Below, one piece after another: positions 35,509 through 46,399 of a DNA stretch of 64,000 nucleotides; within the stretch, counting starts at the first letter, position 1, and every line of letters begins with the position of its first letter. The stretch is from Cladophialophora immunda (lineage: Eukaryota > Ascomycota > Eurotiomycetes > Chaetothyriales > Herpotrichiellaceae), in contig NW_015622544.1 in assembly GCF_000835495.1 (NCBI RefSeq), positions 5,174,855-5,238,854 on the forward strand. Direction: 5' to 3'. The notes beneath the pieces were generated by a model. It saw only the letters and a list, made by a program, of their open reading frames with translations, did not search any database and was not told the origin of the DNA. The position numbers and the translations under genes were made by a program.

Positions 35509-36459
35509 GTCTTGGTCGGTGTCCCTGGGCCGAATGTATCTGGATAGAATGTCGAATTCGGCGAGAGAGAGAAAGGGTCGATGGCCGACGAAGCGCGGTG
35601 TTATTTCGCCTTGCTGTGAGCGTGTGAGAGAGTTTGCAGCGAAAACAACCCGGCACCGGCAGTTGAAACTTGGAAAGGAGGAATGAATACGGCCAGGCCA
35701 GCCTAGAGGGTATTACATACTCGAACAGTGCTTCCTGAGAGGAAACAGCTCAAGTGCGGGCACAGTGTGGCTTCGTTACTTTGCGTTACCTCGGATAAAG
35801 CACCGTTGCCTTCTCCACACATTGTGTGTGGTTGTCGGTGTTTGCGGTGGTGATGGTGGTGCTTACTCCGTGCGCACAAGGTGCAATGCAGTCCAAGTAC
35901 CGAGCCATGGAGGATGGAGCAGTGGGTTGCATCTTATGGAGAAGGCATCTACCGAGTAGATACGCGCGCAAACCCCCAGAACGTGGGGAAATATGGCGGA
36001 CCCTTCGGGGCGCGTTTTGTATATACAGAAATCCAGGCCTCCAGGGTAAAGCGGCCCTCTCCTCTCTACATCAGGCCGCCTGCTGCATATCCTTCTCAAT
36101 CTCGTCTTGGCTTGCCTCTCAGGGTCGCTATAGGTGGCTCAAGGGGTGGCAGAAATGAAAGAGACACCGAAAGAAAAAGCAGCGAGGCGGCGGAACAGGC
36201 AAGCAGGTGAGAAGTGGCTGAGCCGATGTCAGATAGAGTGGTATGTATTCAAAGCTCGAATGACAAGGTTCGCATCGCCAATTATGCATTCATGGGGATA
36301 TCAATCAAATCCAAATAACAATCAACCGGTCCACATGCCATCCTGACATCCAACCCCCGCAAAAAGATGTCCCTAATTCCTCTTCACAAATATGCAATAA
36401 CTTGGTTCGATTTCGAGCTGCGGTAATAAGACGCTGCAAGTCTGCGTGGTTGACGGTGA
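35509..36459. other. Intergenic
   Basis: Left part: promoter of the dehydrogenase. Right part: 3' flank of the small secreted protein. Short overlapping frames on both strands (for example 35826-36158 plus) show no family match. Confidence 0.45.
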
Positions 36460-36891
36460 TTAAAGGAGAGCGGCAATGCCGGCGGCCAGCAGTGCAGCGG
36501 CCAATCCTTGAGCCACAACGCGAGGCTGAGCTGCATTGCTGGCCGAAGTCGTCTTGGATGCAATCGAGGCATCGGCGGTGCTGGTTGAAGTGCTGGTCGA
36601 ACCCTCGCCGTCGAGAAATTCTGCACCGCCATCGCCCGTGCAAGTGTCCCCGACCGGGCAACACCCATACACGCCGTTGTCGCCTTTCTGGCACACTGAT
36701 TTCGACGAACAACCACCTTCGAGATCAGGACAACAAGTATAGTCGCTTGGGATGCAGAAGGCGCCGCAGACCTTGTCGCCCGTGTCGCAAGATGTCGCGT
36801 TTCCAGTTGACCGGCTTAAAAGAGTGTGTTCTGACCATGCTGAGGTCAGGAGGGGGAGGGCCCCGACCACCACAAAGAAGAGTGAGCGCAT
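36460..36891 (-). CDS. Small Cys-rich GPI-anchored cell-surface protein
   Basis: A single exon of 143 codons. It has a clear signal peptide (MRSLFFVVVGALPLLTSAWS), then a core with ten cysteines arranged CDTGDKVCGAFC, YTCCPD, GGCSSKSVC and YGCCPVGDTC, a Ser/Thr/Ala-rich stalk and a hydrophobic C-terminal tail (GLAAALLAAGIAALL) preceded by small residues, as expected for GPI attachment. The paired CC motifs recall granulin/EGF-like or chitin-associated surface proteins common in fungi, but no family name is certain. It is likely in the plasma membrane or cell wall. Confidence 0.8.
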   Translation of the reverse strand: MRSLFFVVVGALPLLTSAWSEHTLLSRSTGNATSCDTGDKVCGAFCIPSDYTCCPDLEGGCSSKSVCQKGDNGVYGCCPVGDTCTGDGGAEFLDGEGSTSTSTSTADASIASKTTSASNAAQPRVVAQGLAAALLAAGIAALL

Positions 36892-37845
36892 AGTGGTGGC
36901 GTCTATGTGGGATTTGGTTCGTGGCTAGATGCGCAGTCGCAACGAGGATTCCGAGGTATGGCGCGGAACGTTTCGCAGACAGAGTCGCCTTGAAAAGAGG
37001 GCAAAAAGCAAAAGGAGAGGACGCTCAGGTGCAGTGGTGCTGGGCAACTCACAAAGTGATTATTGAAGAATGACAACAACAGAGGCTGTTTAGAATTGGA
37101 CGCCTAGGAAAGTGGGAAAAGTCACCCTGAGGGCTCGAGGTTGCGGATATGTACTCGGATTGGGGAGCCAAGCGTGCAACTTCACATCCAGACGGAGAGG
37201 CTGGCGATCCTGGCAATAGGTACCACTTGAGATCAGTCCACTGGATCCTGACAGGTGGAATAGAGCACACAGCCAGAGGAAGAGTCGGCTAGACAAGCAT
37301 TCACGCCGAGTGCCTAACTGTACTCCCCATACTAAACTCAGAGAAATGAACATCATCCAAGACACAAGGTGAAATTGCGTTGTCTAGATGCTCACGAGAC
37401 AAATGTCACGGCGCGTTTCGAAGTCAGGCTGGGCGATGCTGGGGGGAGACAAGGCGGGGCCAATGAAGACGACGCTTTGTGCTACCCTCCCACGGCTGCC
37501 GAGAGGTTGGAGGACCAGGCCAGATCAGGGGCGAGAGATCGAGTGGCGGGCCAGCGTGGACTGTGCTCCGTATTTGTGACCTGGAGGAAGGAAACCTCGT
37601 GAGGCGCAGCGTCGAGGGCGAAGCAGGAGAAAACAACAACAAGGCGAACAAGAAGACAAGAAGAGGCGGATCGCATGCCAAGCGGCAAGGGCCCAGCGCA
37701 AAAGGAGTCTAGTGGCTTGGCACTCAGGGGCTGGTTCCCCACTGCGCAAATCATCAATTCATAGTAGTCCACGACCATCATTTCACTGATCAGCTGACCA
37801 GTGGCCACCACTCTCACATCGAGTCCAGCATTCGTCTATCCCATG
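36892..37845. other. Intergenic
   Basis: No gene is supported. Overlapping short frames on both strands at 37370-37820 lack recognisable features. Confidence 0.45.
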
Positions 37846-38814
37846 CTATCCTAGATCCTTCGGGACTCCGTCAAAGCGAAAGGTCAACCCTCTGAAAATA
37901 CCCTGCTCGGTCAAGATGCGGCATCGCACAACTTCATACTTGTCTGTCTCGTAAAATCTCAACGCGTCCTCCTCGTCTCGAGACCGGACGAGGAACGCGC
38001 TTCCAACCACCTTCATGTTGGCCGATCCTGGCGAATCCACTAGCGCCTTATATTTCCCCGACCAGAGTCCAACTTCACCACCTTCGATATGGGCTGGTAC
38101 AAGAGACGGTTCTGTGTCCAAGTTGAGGTGATGTTTGAGGACCTCGGGATTGCCCAGGGTACCGTAAAAAAAATACCATACAGGATATTCGTCTTGTAAT
38201 GGCCGAGGGATGTCCTTGTCGTCGTCCAGCCGGTTCTGGGGCATGGTCGCGTCCAGCGCAAGGGTTGGAGCTATGCTCTGTGAACAGAGACTCTTCTTCG
38301 CCTTGATCAAGCGAACGATAGTAAGTTGGAAGCCGCCGTGATGCTCTGCGACCCAATCCAGCAGCTTCACTCTCGTCACCCCATCGATCTGGCAGAAATC
38401 TACTTGCCCATGATCACCTGCTCCTGTCGCCATCGACGGAGCCTCCTTTAAGCCAGCAACGTCCTTAACTTTTTCCGGTGAGTCGAGAGGCCATGTGAGC
38501 TGCATGATGAACGTGCCAGACACGCATGGAGCGGCAGTCAAGCCACGAGCTTGTTGCTGGTTTTTGAGTGAGTACTCGTATGCTTCCCGGTCGTAACCTT
38601 CCGCCTCTTTTCGGGATTTGACTGTATCCCAGAGCTCGTCAGTTATCCGCGTCTTCGAGTAGTTGCTCCGGTATTCTTCGATGCGGCGAACGGCCTCTGG
38701 TTTCGCATAGCCAAATATCCGTTGCCATCGTGCGATGTCCCGCTCTGAGATCGTGTCTTCTTGTACGACTGAGACGTTGAGAGCCATGCTCTCCAGTTCC
38801 GCGAGGAGGTCCAT
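37846..38814 (-). CDS. GGCT-like (gamma-glutamylcyclotransferase/AIG2-type) domain protein
   Basis: A single exon of 322 codons starting at ATG 38814. The C-terminal third (about residues 215-322) carries the GGCT-like fold start WYFFYGTLGNPEVLKHHLNL (the YGTL motif binds the gamma-glutamyl group in relatives), later GKYKALVD, VVGSAFLV and ALRFYETDKYEVVRCRI. The N-terminal 200 residues are helical and fungal-specific, with a middle beta-rich part (VSGTFIMQLTWPLDSPE) found in many uncharacterised fungal proteins with this domain order. Some relatives act in glutathione or gamma-glutamyl peptide turnover; activity is not proven here. Confidence 0.82.
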   Translation of the reverse strand: MDLLAELESMALNVSVVQEDTISERDIARWQRIFGYAKPEAVRRIEEYRSNYSKTRITDELWDTVKSRKEAEGYDREAYEYSLKNQQQARGLTAAPCVSGTFIMQLTWPLDSPEKVKDVAGLKEAPSMATGAGDHGQVDFCQIDGVTRVKLLDWVAEHHGGFQLTIVRLIKAKKSLCSQSIAPTLALDATMPQNRLDDDKDIPRPLQDEYPVWYFFYGTLGNPEVLKHHLNLDTEPSLVPAHIEGGEVGLWSGKYKALVDSPGSANMKVVGSAFLVRSRDEEDALRFYETDKYEVVRCRILTEQGIFRGLTFRFDGVPKDLG

Positions 38815-39839
38815 CGTGATTCTTCAAGTGTTCGCCTTCAGTGTAGGGACGAGCAATACCTTGCCGTAGCCAGAGTTGGCACTGAAAACGGAGGGAACAG
38901 GTAGGATTGTGATCAAACACAGAATCTGGCAGGATGCAGGGAATTCAGCAGTGTTTAATCCAAGTCAAGATGCTCATACTTCACAGCATCTTAAAAGAAG
39001 GGATCTGCACAGGCAGCAGCTGGTGTCGATGCGCGGCGGGTGGTCGTTGAGGTCCTCACCGCGAAAACCTTATCTTGGAGCCTCGACAAGTGTCTGCCAC
39101 TGACGAACACCCGAAGCCGGACAAGCCAACATCTCTCAGGCCTGACGTACTCAGCAGATTGTATACGTCTCTGAAGTTGCCGCGACCTCCAGCCGAGTCT
39201 CGAGCAGAAAAAAAGGACAGAGTCGACGTGTGCTTGGCCGTATGGCGGCCATGGAGCTCTGAAGTCTGGTTACATCCATTATGAGAAGCTCTGCTTCGAA
39301 GCCAGCTACCAGGCAAGCCAGTCTTGAGGGAGGGAGGAACCTTCTGATGGCGCAGATCGGACAAAGAGGATCCGGGCTACGCTTCATTTCAGCCTCATAC
39401 CCTCAAGCGTCCAGCTCAACCACCCTGTCTTGTATCATCCCACAGTCTAGCAGACACTTGGCCCTTTTAGTGAGCTGGTTTGATCCAACCTTTGGATCCA
39501 CGCTGGACAATATTTGTCAACCAAAAGATCTGCTAGCGAGCTTCGACTATGGATTTACTGTGGTACCCATGATGGAAGGCTGGATCGAGACCCAGAATCT
39601 GGCTCACGCCCTCTTTGACCAGTCAAGACCCGTACACAGTTTTAACATTACACAGAAAAAAAAAAGACTAAAGCAGTAAAGCAGTGCAACAGTGCAGACA
39701 ACCCCCTTTTCACCCATCACTACCAGTACAAATCCAAGCATGCTCCAAGGTGCCGGAATGCTATGCAGGCGTCCTCAGCAGTGCGGATCGGGAAAAGAAA
39801 CCAAATCAACGCTTCGAAAGCGGAATTCCCACATCGGTA
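38815..39839. other. Intergenic, about 1 kb
   Basis: An open plus frame at 39281-39679 (132 codons) has no recognised features and ends in an A-rich tract (39655-39665). No gene is called. Confidence 0.4.
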
Positions 39840-40646
39840 TCACGAAACATGGCCCATACCCTCACGATCCTCCATAGCCGCTGTCAGCCGCATCCTATTC
39901 TGCCGTGAGCATGTAAAGGGCGTGAGCAGGATCGAGATTTGGGAAAGGATTTTAACGAACTTACATCCAGGGCCTGATTCACCAAGGCATCGGCTTCTCG
40001 ATTCCACTCCCGCCCAATCCTCCAGAATCGCACCGCTCCATCCTGCTCCAACTGCGTAATAGTGCCATGCAGCTCGCGAATCAGATCACCGTGTTCCACA
40101 GGGGTGCCCTTTCTGGTCATGAAGCCGTTCTTCTCCCAGGTCCAGATGTATTCACCAAGGCTCTTCGCCACATAGTCCGAGTCCAGCTTGATGATGATCT
40201 CACGCCAGCCGTCGATGTCGCCTGCATGTTTCATGCCTTGGACAATTTCGAGAGCCTGGCGGACCGCCTCAAGCTCGGCACGGGAACTGGTTTGCGGCGC
40301 ACTCTGAGGTACCAGCCCGTGTGCATTGCGGGGGCAGTTTGGTCCAAAGAAGACGCCATAGGCGGCTCGAGATTTGGGGTCGTTGCGATTGTTGCCGCGG
40401 GATCCTCCATCGACAGCAATCACCATGGTCCGCATGCGTGGTTGCCAGTGGGCCCCAGGGAACGGGAAGTTGTAGAGACGTGAGTATTTCCATTTGGGGC
40501 TGTACTTGACGAGGTAATCTGGATCAAAAGTTTGTCGTCCATACCGTCTGGTCTTCCTTGGATTGAAGTTGCGTCGTGGGCGATCCTACTCTGTCATTAG
40601 CTTTGGAACAGACCTGATTTGTCAAGGTTGTGCTGACCATTTCCAT
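39840..40646 (-). CDS. RNase H-like domain protein
   Basis: Three exons (40646-40638, 40585-39965, 39899-39840) sum to 690 bases and 229 residues. A basic N-terminus (RPRRNFNPRKTRRYGRQTFD) leads to a type-1 RNase H fold with all four acidic catalytic positions visible: Asp in VIAVDGGSRGNN, Glu in SSRAELEAVRQAL, Asp in IIKLDSDYVAKSL and Asp in NREADALVNQAL. These enzymes cleave the RNA of RNA/DNA hybrids. It lacks the N-terminal hybrid-binding domain of classical fungal RNase H1. Exon 1 is only 9 bases (ATGGAAATG). If the last intron is not removed, the protein instead ends at 39884. Confidence 0.85.
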
Positions 40647-41342
40647 GACTGATCTCTCGATGATCTCGCTGCAAGCTGGAGGTTGTTGACGATCAAGAAG
40701 CAGGAGGTAAACAGGATTAAGTCAAGAAGAGCTCTATTTTCTGTCCCGCCCTTTATGAGCTTCTACTGCCACCGGGCCGGACCTTGGCACTGGCGCCCAC
40801 CCGAGATATCAAACAAAGGCCAAACATAGCGTCCAGCAGAGAAGCAAGACTACATCAGTTTGTATATGTTGAGAGAACGCAGGAAGCCGTCAACAGCACT
40901 GAGATACTGGGGGATGTGTGTTTCGTGTTGGCGGGATCGTGCAGCGGAAAGAATGATTTCCGGACCTACTGTCCAAAGGGGGGCTTTTTCGTGTTTGAAC
41001 CTGAGTCCGCTCCGGTGGCTGCTGGCACGCCCGAAGCATCCATTCTGGAGCAGTTACTTGAGTAAGTGTGAACATGGCTGTACGTCTAGCTCCGCATTTG
41101 GATCATATCTCAAAGCAAGAGTCTGAAACAAAGCATGACTTGAGCATAGAAAGAAATGGGCACTCAATGTCAAGGCTGCGGCCAAGCCTAGCTGCAGCTG
41201 TTGTTTGCCGTGTTTGCCGCGTTTGGTCTGTTTGCGCGTTCAAGTTTCTTCCTGCCAAGCTCTAACCCCGACACCAGCTTCAGTGGGAGAGACGGAAAGT
41301 CTCAATGCGACCTGTCCAGTTTGAAGCCAGAACCCAGCAACC
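40647..41342. other. Divergent intergenic region
   Basis: This is the promoter region shared by the RNase H-like gene (minus) and the mitochondrial ribosomal protein gene (plus). No further gene is seen. Confidence 0.5.
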
Positions 41343-42638
41343 ATGATCATCAGACAGTTTTGTGCCCGGCATGGTATGTACGGCTTGACAGTGATTGGCG
41401 TGTTCTTCTAATGCTTTTTAGGGCGGACAGTGTTGACGCAGTCATCGCGGACGGTCACTCGAACATATGCAACAACTATCTCCGCCGACAATCCCACATT
41501 TCGACCCTCAGAACGAGATGCTAAAGGGACGACTAGAATACCAGGCCATCCCGACGACCCCTCAAGCATCCTTGACACGATTGATCGCGCTCCAACGGCC
41601 GCGACGAGGCTACTAGAAGAAATGGTCGAGTCGCACCACAAATCCATCCGTGCTCTTCAAGCAGACATCAATGCACACGCTACTGCTCGAGCAACGTCGA
41701 AACCCGCATCCGGCTCGACCTCAAGCACTACTCCTCCATCCACTCAAGATGCCCTGCCTTTCCGAAATCTAAAGGAGTTGAACCGTCACCGGCGCGCAAT
41801 GCAGAGAGCTACTCGTCAAGGGACGCATCTATCACAGACATATGACCCGTCTACAATTCTTCGCAGGCCTCCAACAGTGGATGAACTCACTCTCCCCATG
41901 TTGCTGGCCAATCAGACCCATCTCGGTCACCATACGTCGTTGTGGAATCCTTCGAATAGTGGCTACATATTCGGCGTAAGAGATGGAATTCACATCATCT
42001 CGTTAGACATCACCTATGCCTATCTAAAGCGTGCGGCAAAAGTGGTCCAGGCGGTGGCAGAACGTGGTGGTATCATACTCTTCATCGGGACTCGCAAGGG
42101 CATGGAAGAGATCATTGTCAACTCAGCAAAACTGGCGGAAGGCTACCACATTTTTCACCGATGGGTCCCGGGTGCACTGACCAACGGGCAGCAAATCCTG
42201 GGAGACTGTGGCGTCAAAGTGGTCGATATCCATGACAATCAATTACCTCAGTACGATGATATCCTGTCGAGAGGCTATCATCAAGTCATGCGTCCAGATC
42301 TGGTGGTTTGCATGAACCCGATCGAGAATCAAGTTTGCCTGCACGAGTGTGGGATATTCAACGTCCCTACGATCGGAGTCATTGACACCGATGCAAATCC
42401 CACCTGGGTGACGTATCCGATACCTGCGAATGACGATTCCCTGCGATCTATTTCCCTCATCGGCGGTGTGCTGGGTAACGCGGGCAAGGAAGGCCAAAGG
42501 CTGAGGAAACTGAGAGCAGCGACGGAGGGGCGCGCGACGTATGACACCAGCGTGCTACAGGACAAGCTGGTTGCTCTGGAGGAAATGGCCGCGTTGGATG
42601 TGCAGCGAGGCGATAGCGACAGTGCTGACGCAAACTGA
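41343..42638 (+). CDS. mrp4: Mitochondrial small-subunit ribosomal protein uS2m (MRP4)
   Basis: Exon 1 (41343-41373) and exon 2 (41422-42638) give 415 residues. The N-terminus after joining (MIIRQFCARHGRTVLTQSSR) is basic and hydroxylated, a mitochondrial targeting sequence. The S2 domain covers about residues 170-380: LANQTHLGHHTSLWNPSN, YIFGVRDGIHIISLDIT, GGIILFIGTRKGM, RWVPGALTN and the C-terminal PTIGVIDTDANPTWVTYPIPANDDS. Without the short first exon there is no ATG near the second exon start, so the splice decides the start. It belongs to the mitoribosome 37S subunit. Confidence 0.94.
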
Positions 42639-44021
42639 AGCCCGGAGAAAAGGTCTGTCTTGCGAATCCTCTGACCAGCTAAATGGATGCTGGGTCAGAC
42701 AACATCTGTGTACAGATTTCCATGTGTACAATACTTATTTACCTGGCCCTTTGAATTATAACACATTACAAGAGCTCTCGTTCCAGAATTCTCGAACCCA
42801 ATAAGCGCTTGTCTATGCTCGGGTCTGCAATCTCCAACCCAACTATCCTGGACCAGGATACACTACACTACGTATTTGCGGACGAGTATACTCAGCCTTC
42901 AGTCCAGAGGAGGACCTCGTTCTTGATATTTTTCCCTTGCTGGGAGGCTCGCCTATCTCGGGAGACTCGCGCCGGATTCACTGACAAGTTGACGCCATCA
43001 AATCCTGGTCACCTCGTGGAACATATTGGGACTTGATGCCTCTGACATTCCATAATCGGCTAGACACAACTCATTGTAAAACAGCGTACCGCGAAAGCAC
43101 CCCTTCCCTGCGACCTTGTTCAAAAAGCAGCAGGAATTTTGGACCTCCACTGGCCGATTAAGCCTTGCTGAAGAAACGTCTATCGTGTTTCATAATCTCT
43201 TTCAAAACGCCCATCGAGCAGGGATACGCCGTTGGGATCGTCGTCGTCGTCTTCTGCATAGTCCACTTGTAGGACAGCACACGTACGCTCCCTCCTTGGC
43301 TTAAGACGCCCCAACCCGAGGATATCATCAAAATGAATGGATACTTGGGGCCGTGCAAGTTTCTCCCCCATCATGGCTTTAACGTGGCTCATTCTACACT
43401 TTAAGACGTGCCATGTGTAGCTGGACGGACCTACACATACTTTTGTTCGACACTGGCTCGAAACATTTGCCCCGTTCTCCAAGACGCTCTGACCCGGTCA
43501 CCTCGTGGAAAGCATGTCATCGGTGGGTGTGTATTGGAGCCCCCGAGGAACAGCAGGCGACGATCATACCATGCATATTTCTCTTGTTCCACAGTCCGAC
43601 ATCCGCTCTTGTTGCCCCTCTATTCGACTTGCGGCCTCTGGTTCAAGCAAGATGGGATATGGTTTGTTATAAAGTGGTAAACTGATGCCAGCTGCCCAAA
43701 GCCGTGGTTTTGTTTCCTTCAGCCGCTGGCGTGCCCCTTGCTGTTTCTGCTTTGTTTTGCTCGGTTGCAGCCTGTTCTGACCGTAAGCTGGCCTGCACGC
43801 TTCAGACTCCGGCTGCATGCCTTTTCTTATTCTTCCGGTTTTGACTCTGTCGTCCACTTTGTCCGGGGTGCCTGTGGATAGGAGGCATCTGGATTCTCTC
43901 TGCTTAAGATTTGACAGCCTCGACAAGAAAAGGCTGGATTCTGATATCGTTGAGGGAGGTGCCTGCATGACCTCAACGAAGGTGCGCCCGTACAAAGGCT
44001 GTACGGCGTGGCACTAGAACG
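42639..44021. other. Intergenic, possible 5' exon of next gene
   Basis: No independent gene is recognised. A plus-strand frame at 43817-44017 begins with a hydrophobic leader (MPFLILPVLTLSSTLSG) and could hold a signal-peptide exon for the gene at 44022, but I cannot place a convincing splice. Confidence 0.35.
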
Positions 44022-45848
44022 ATGCTTCTCCCAAGTGGCTACTGGGCTACTGTCTTCCAATCCCACGACCCCCTTCTAAGAAGAGAACCCAAGAATTCGG
44101 ACGCACCAGGCTTGCAGGATAACAAGAACGGTCCTCCTGGACCGGAAGGGAATCAAAAAGGACCACCTGCTCCTCCTGCTGTCGGAGTCACTATAACCAG
44201 TGAGGCTCCCCCGATAGAAACAGCAACTGCGGAAGATCTTACCGATTCCCAAGATCCATTTACTCCTCCAAATCCCCTTACTCTACTCCCAAGCCCACCT
44301 GTTCCTGATATCGTCACACCACCTTTCATTCTCCCTACCGGTGTTCCTGCGCCACTGGCTACCGACGAGCCCTCCTTTCTCGCCACCACGACTTCGTCGC
44401 TAGACCCAACGTCGACATTGTTCTCGAACTCGGTCACTTCAACCAGCCTTACGGAAAGTATCTTGTCCAGCACGTCGTTCGACTCGACTACATCTCTCGT
44501 CAGTCCTAGCAGTTTTATTTCACAAGCTTCAACTGCCTCCAATACTCTGTCGGTCGCCGGCACAGCAACGCAGGTGTCAACGCCAACACAGTTGATTCCC
44601 GTGACGTCGGCTCCAGCAAAGACAACATCTCAGTCAACCATTCACCATACAACTAGCGCGACTGTAATGGAGACACCATGGGGTTATCAAAGCCAAAATG
44701 GCACCACCGTGTCCGAATCTCATGGGACTCTATCGCAAGGACAAAAAGCAGGGATTGCGGTTGGAACGCTTGGTATGTGCCTGTCCCATTCCCACCGTGG
44801 CCTCTCGACTCCTCGTGCTGACAGTTGTGCAGTTGGCGTCTCTTTGATTCTGTCGCTGCTGTATTGGCTCTTTAGATGGCGCAAGAGTGGACAACTTCTT
44901 TCAATGCCGAGATTTGGACGGCGCCAGCAACCCGAATCTCCAAATCCGCGCTGGCCCCGTAACCGACCGTTCAACGTGTTACCCGATCCTCCCATGGAAG
45001 AAGCTGGTTTGAGCGATGATCCAGTCTGGAATCATCAGGGAACCATTGCGCGACCTCCCATGATCGCCAAAGTGCGGCAGTCACTACCCAGATCCCTTAG
45101 GTTCCTTGGGGTCAATCCCTTGGGCATGAACCCAGTGACACCTCCAGTGTCCAGGCCCAGGACCCCAACCCGCAAATCGTTCGCCTCGTCAATCTTCCAC
45201 CGGCGCTCAATTGCTTCGACTCTCCGCAGCGTCTCGGTTCCCCCAAGCGAGGAACATCCCGTGCCAATGAGAGGTCCGCACTTCCTGCGACCACTTCTCA
45301 TACCTCCCTTCAGACTCCAACCGGCAGCCTCGATGTCTGCTCACCTTACGGAAGCTACGAAAAGCGCCTCGGCAAGCACTCACTCCTTGGCGGTTCCGTC
45401 CCAGACACTCTCACGCGCAAGCCAGCAGCAAGGGCACAGCACATCGTCCGCAGACAGAGATCCCCGATCTGCCAAGGCGATATTCGACCGCACGAAGCCT
45501 CGCTTACCGTCCAAGTTGCGTGCTGCCGCCACCGCTGCTGCTGCTGGCAGTGCGGGCTCAGACCTGCCACAGAGATCTGCACAGGATGTTCCTCGATCGC
45601 CCCCGGTGCCGCTCCGGCCGGTCATGCCTCAGCGACCTGTTTCCACATTGTCCGCCTCGTGGAAGAGGGAGAAGATTCTGCGTCCCTCCAACTCATTGCT
45701 AGATAGCCATCTAGACATCTTGAACGCCAACGCCGGGAACGGGAACGGGGACGGGGACGGGGACGGGGACGGGGACAGACCTCCTCCACCGCCTCCCAAG
45801 AGTCCAAGGAGGACCTCGGTCGCGGTGAGCGGCAAGACAAAGGAGTGA
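44022..45848 (+). CDS. Ser/Thr-rich single-pass membrane protein
   Basis: Two exons (44022-44772, 44833-45848) join in frame to about 588 residues; the 60-base intron lies inside the only membrane helix, which becomes AGIAVGTLVGVSLILSLLYW followed by the stop-transfer LFRWRKSG. The first 230 residues are Pro-, Ser- and Thr-rich and suited to O-mannosylation, like fungal wall-stress sensors and mucin-like proteins. The cytoplasmic part is basic and Ser/Pro-rich and ends with a (GD)n run and a polyproline patch. No signal peptide is visible at this ATG, so an upstream exon may be missing. Function is not determined. Confidence 0.7.
   Translation: MLLPSGYWATVFQSHDPLLRREPKNSDAPGLQDNKNGPPGPEGNQKGPPAPPAVGVTITSEAPPIETATAEDLTDSQDPFTPPNPLTLLPSPPVPDIVTPPFILPTGVPAPLATDEPSFLATTTSSLDPTSTLFSNSVTSTSLTESILSSTSFDSTTSLVSPSSFISQASTASNTLSVAGTATQVSTPTQLIPVTSAPAKTTSQSTIHHTTSATVMETPWGYQSQNGTTVSESHGTLSQGQKAGIAVGTLGMCLSHSHRGLSTPRADSCAVGVSLILSLLYWLFRWRKSGQLLSMPRFGRRQQPESPNPRWPRNRPFNVLPDPPMEEAGLSDDPVWNHQGTIARPPMIAKVRQSLPRSLRFLGVNPLGMNPVTPPVSRPRTPTRKSFASSIFHRRSIASTLRSVSVPPSEEHPVPMRGPHFLRPLLIPPFRLQPAASMSAHLTEATKSASASTHSLAVPSQTLSRASQQQGHSTSSADRDPRSAKAIFDRTKPRLPSKLRAAATAAAAGSAGSDLPQRSAQDVPRSPPVPLRPVMPQRPVSTLSASWKREKILRPSNSLLDSHLDILNANAGNGNGDGDGDGDGDRPPPPPPKSPRRTSVAVSGKTKE
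45735..45777 (+). repeat. In-frame GGGGAC hexamer repeat coding (GD)n
   Basis: Repeats of GGGAAC then GGGGAC in the coding frame of the membrane protein encode GNGNGDGDGDGDGD. Being a 6-base unit, length changes would preserve the frame. Confidence 0.8.
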
Positions 45849-46399
45849 ACAGTGCCCCAACCTCCAGTTTTAGGTACCCCTCAAGCGGATGCTTGCCATT
45901 GTCATTATTATGGTGCAGGAAGTGTGGAGCAAATCGTCCAAGGACAATCACAAGGTACACACTCCGTCAGAACAGAGAGTTTCGCCGTGGACGAAATGCA
46001 TTTGCGATATCCGGTGCTTCAGTGAAAGCTTGTATATTAGAGTCTCCTTTTGGCTTGTTGCCATGTAGAAAACATTCCACCAGCCTGGCCGGCAGTTCTA
46101 CGCCTGACCACAGAATGGAGTTTGGAGGCATTCGCTCCTTGACTTTCTGTAGGCTGGGGGAAGAAGGTGGACTGGGACATCTCCAGGATGCCCTGCCCTG
46201 CCTTCCTTTCCTCCTCGCCACGGCTTTTCTTTTTCTGTACCCAACCCGCCGAGATACCCATCCCCTTTGCCTGTGCCGTAGATTCCTACCTTTTTGTCAA
46301 GGCAAAACACAGCCTGTAATTATAGAGTGAAACCGAAACCCGCTGCGCAAACCGAGACCGAGCCAGAGATCGCAATAACAATAACAACAGAGGACTCAC
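45849..46399. other. Intergenic
   Basis: Convergent 3' flanks. On the minus strand an acceptor-like TAATTACAG before 46313 may add a short last exon to the Cys-rich gene on the right. Confidence 0.4.

Noticed and set aside
34378..35547. Long plus-strand open frame (389 codons)
   Set aside because: Antisense shadow of the zinc dehydrogenase, caused by its high GC third positions; the minus-strand protein has all the family motifs.
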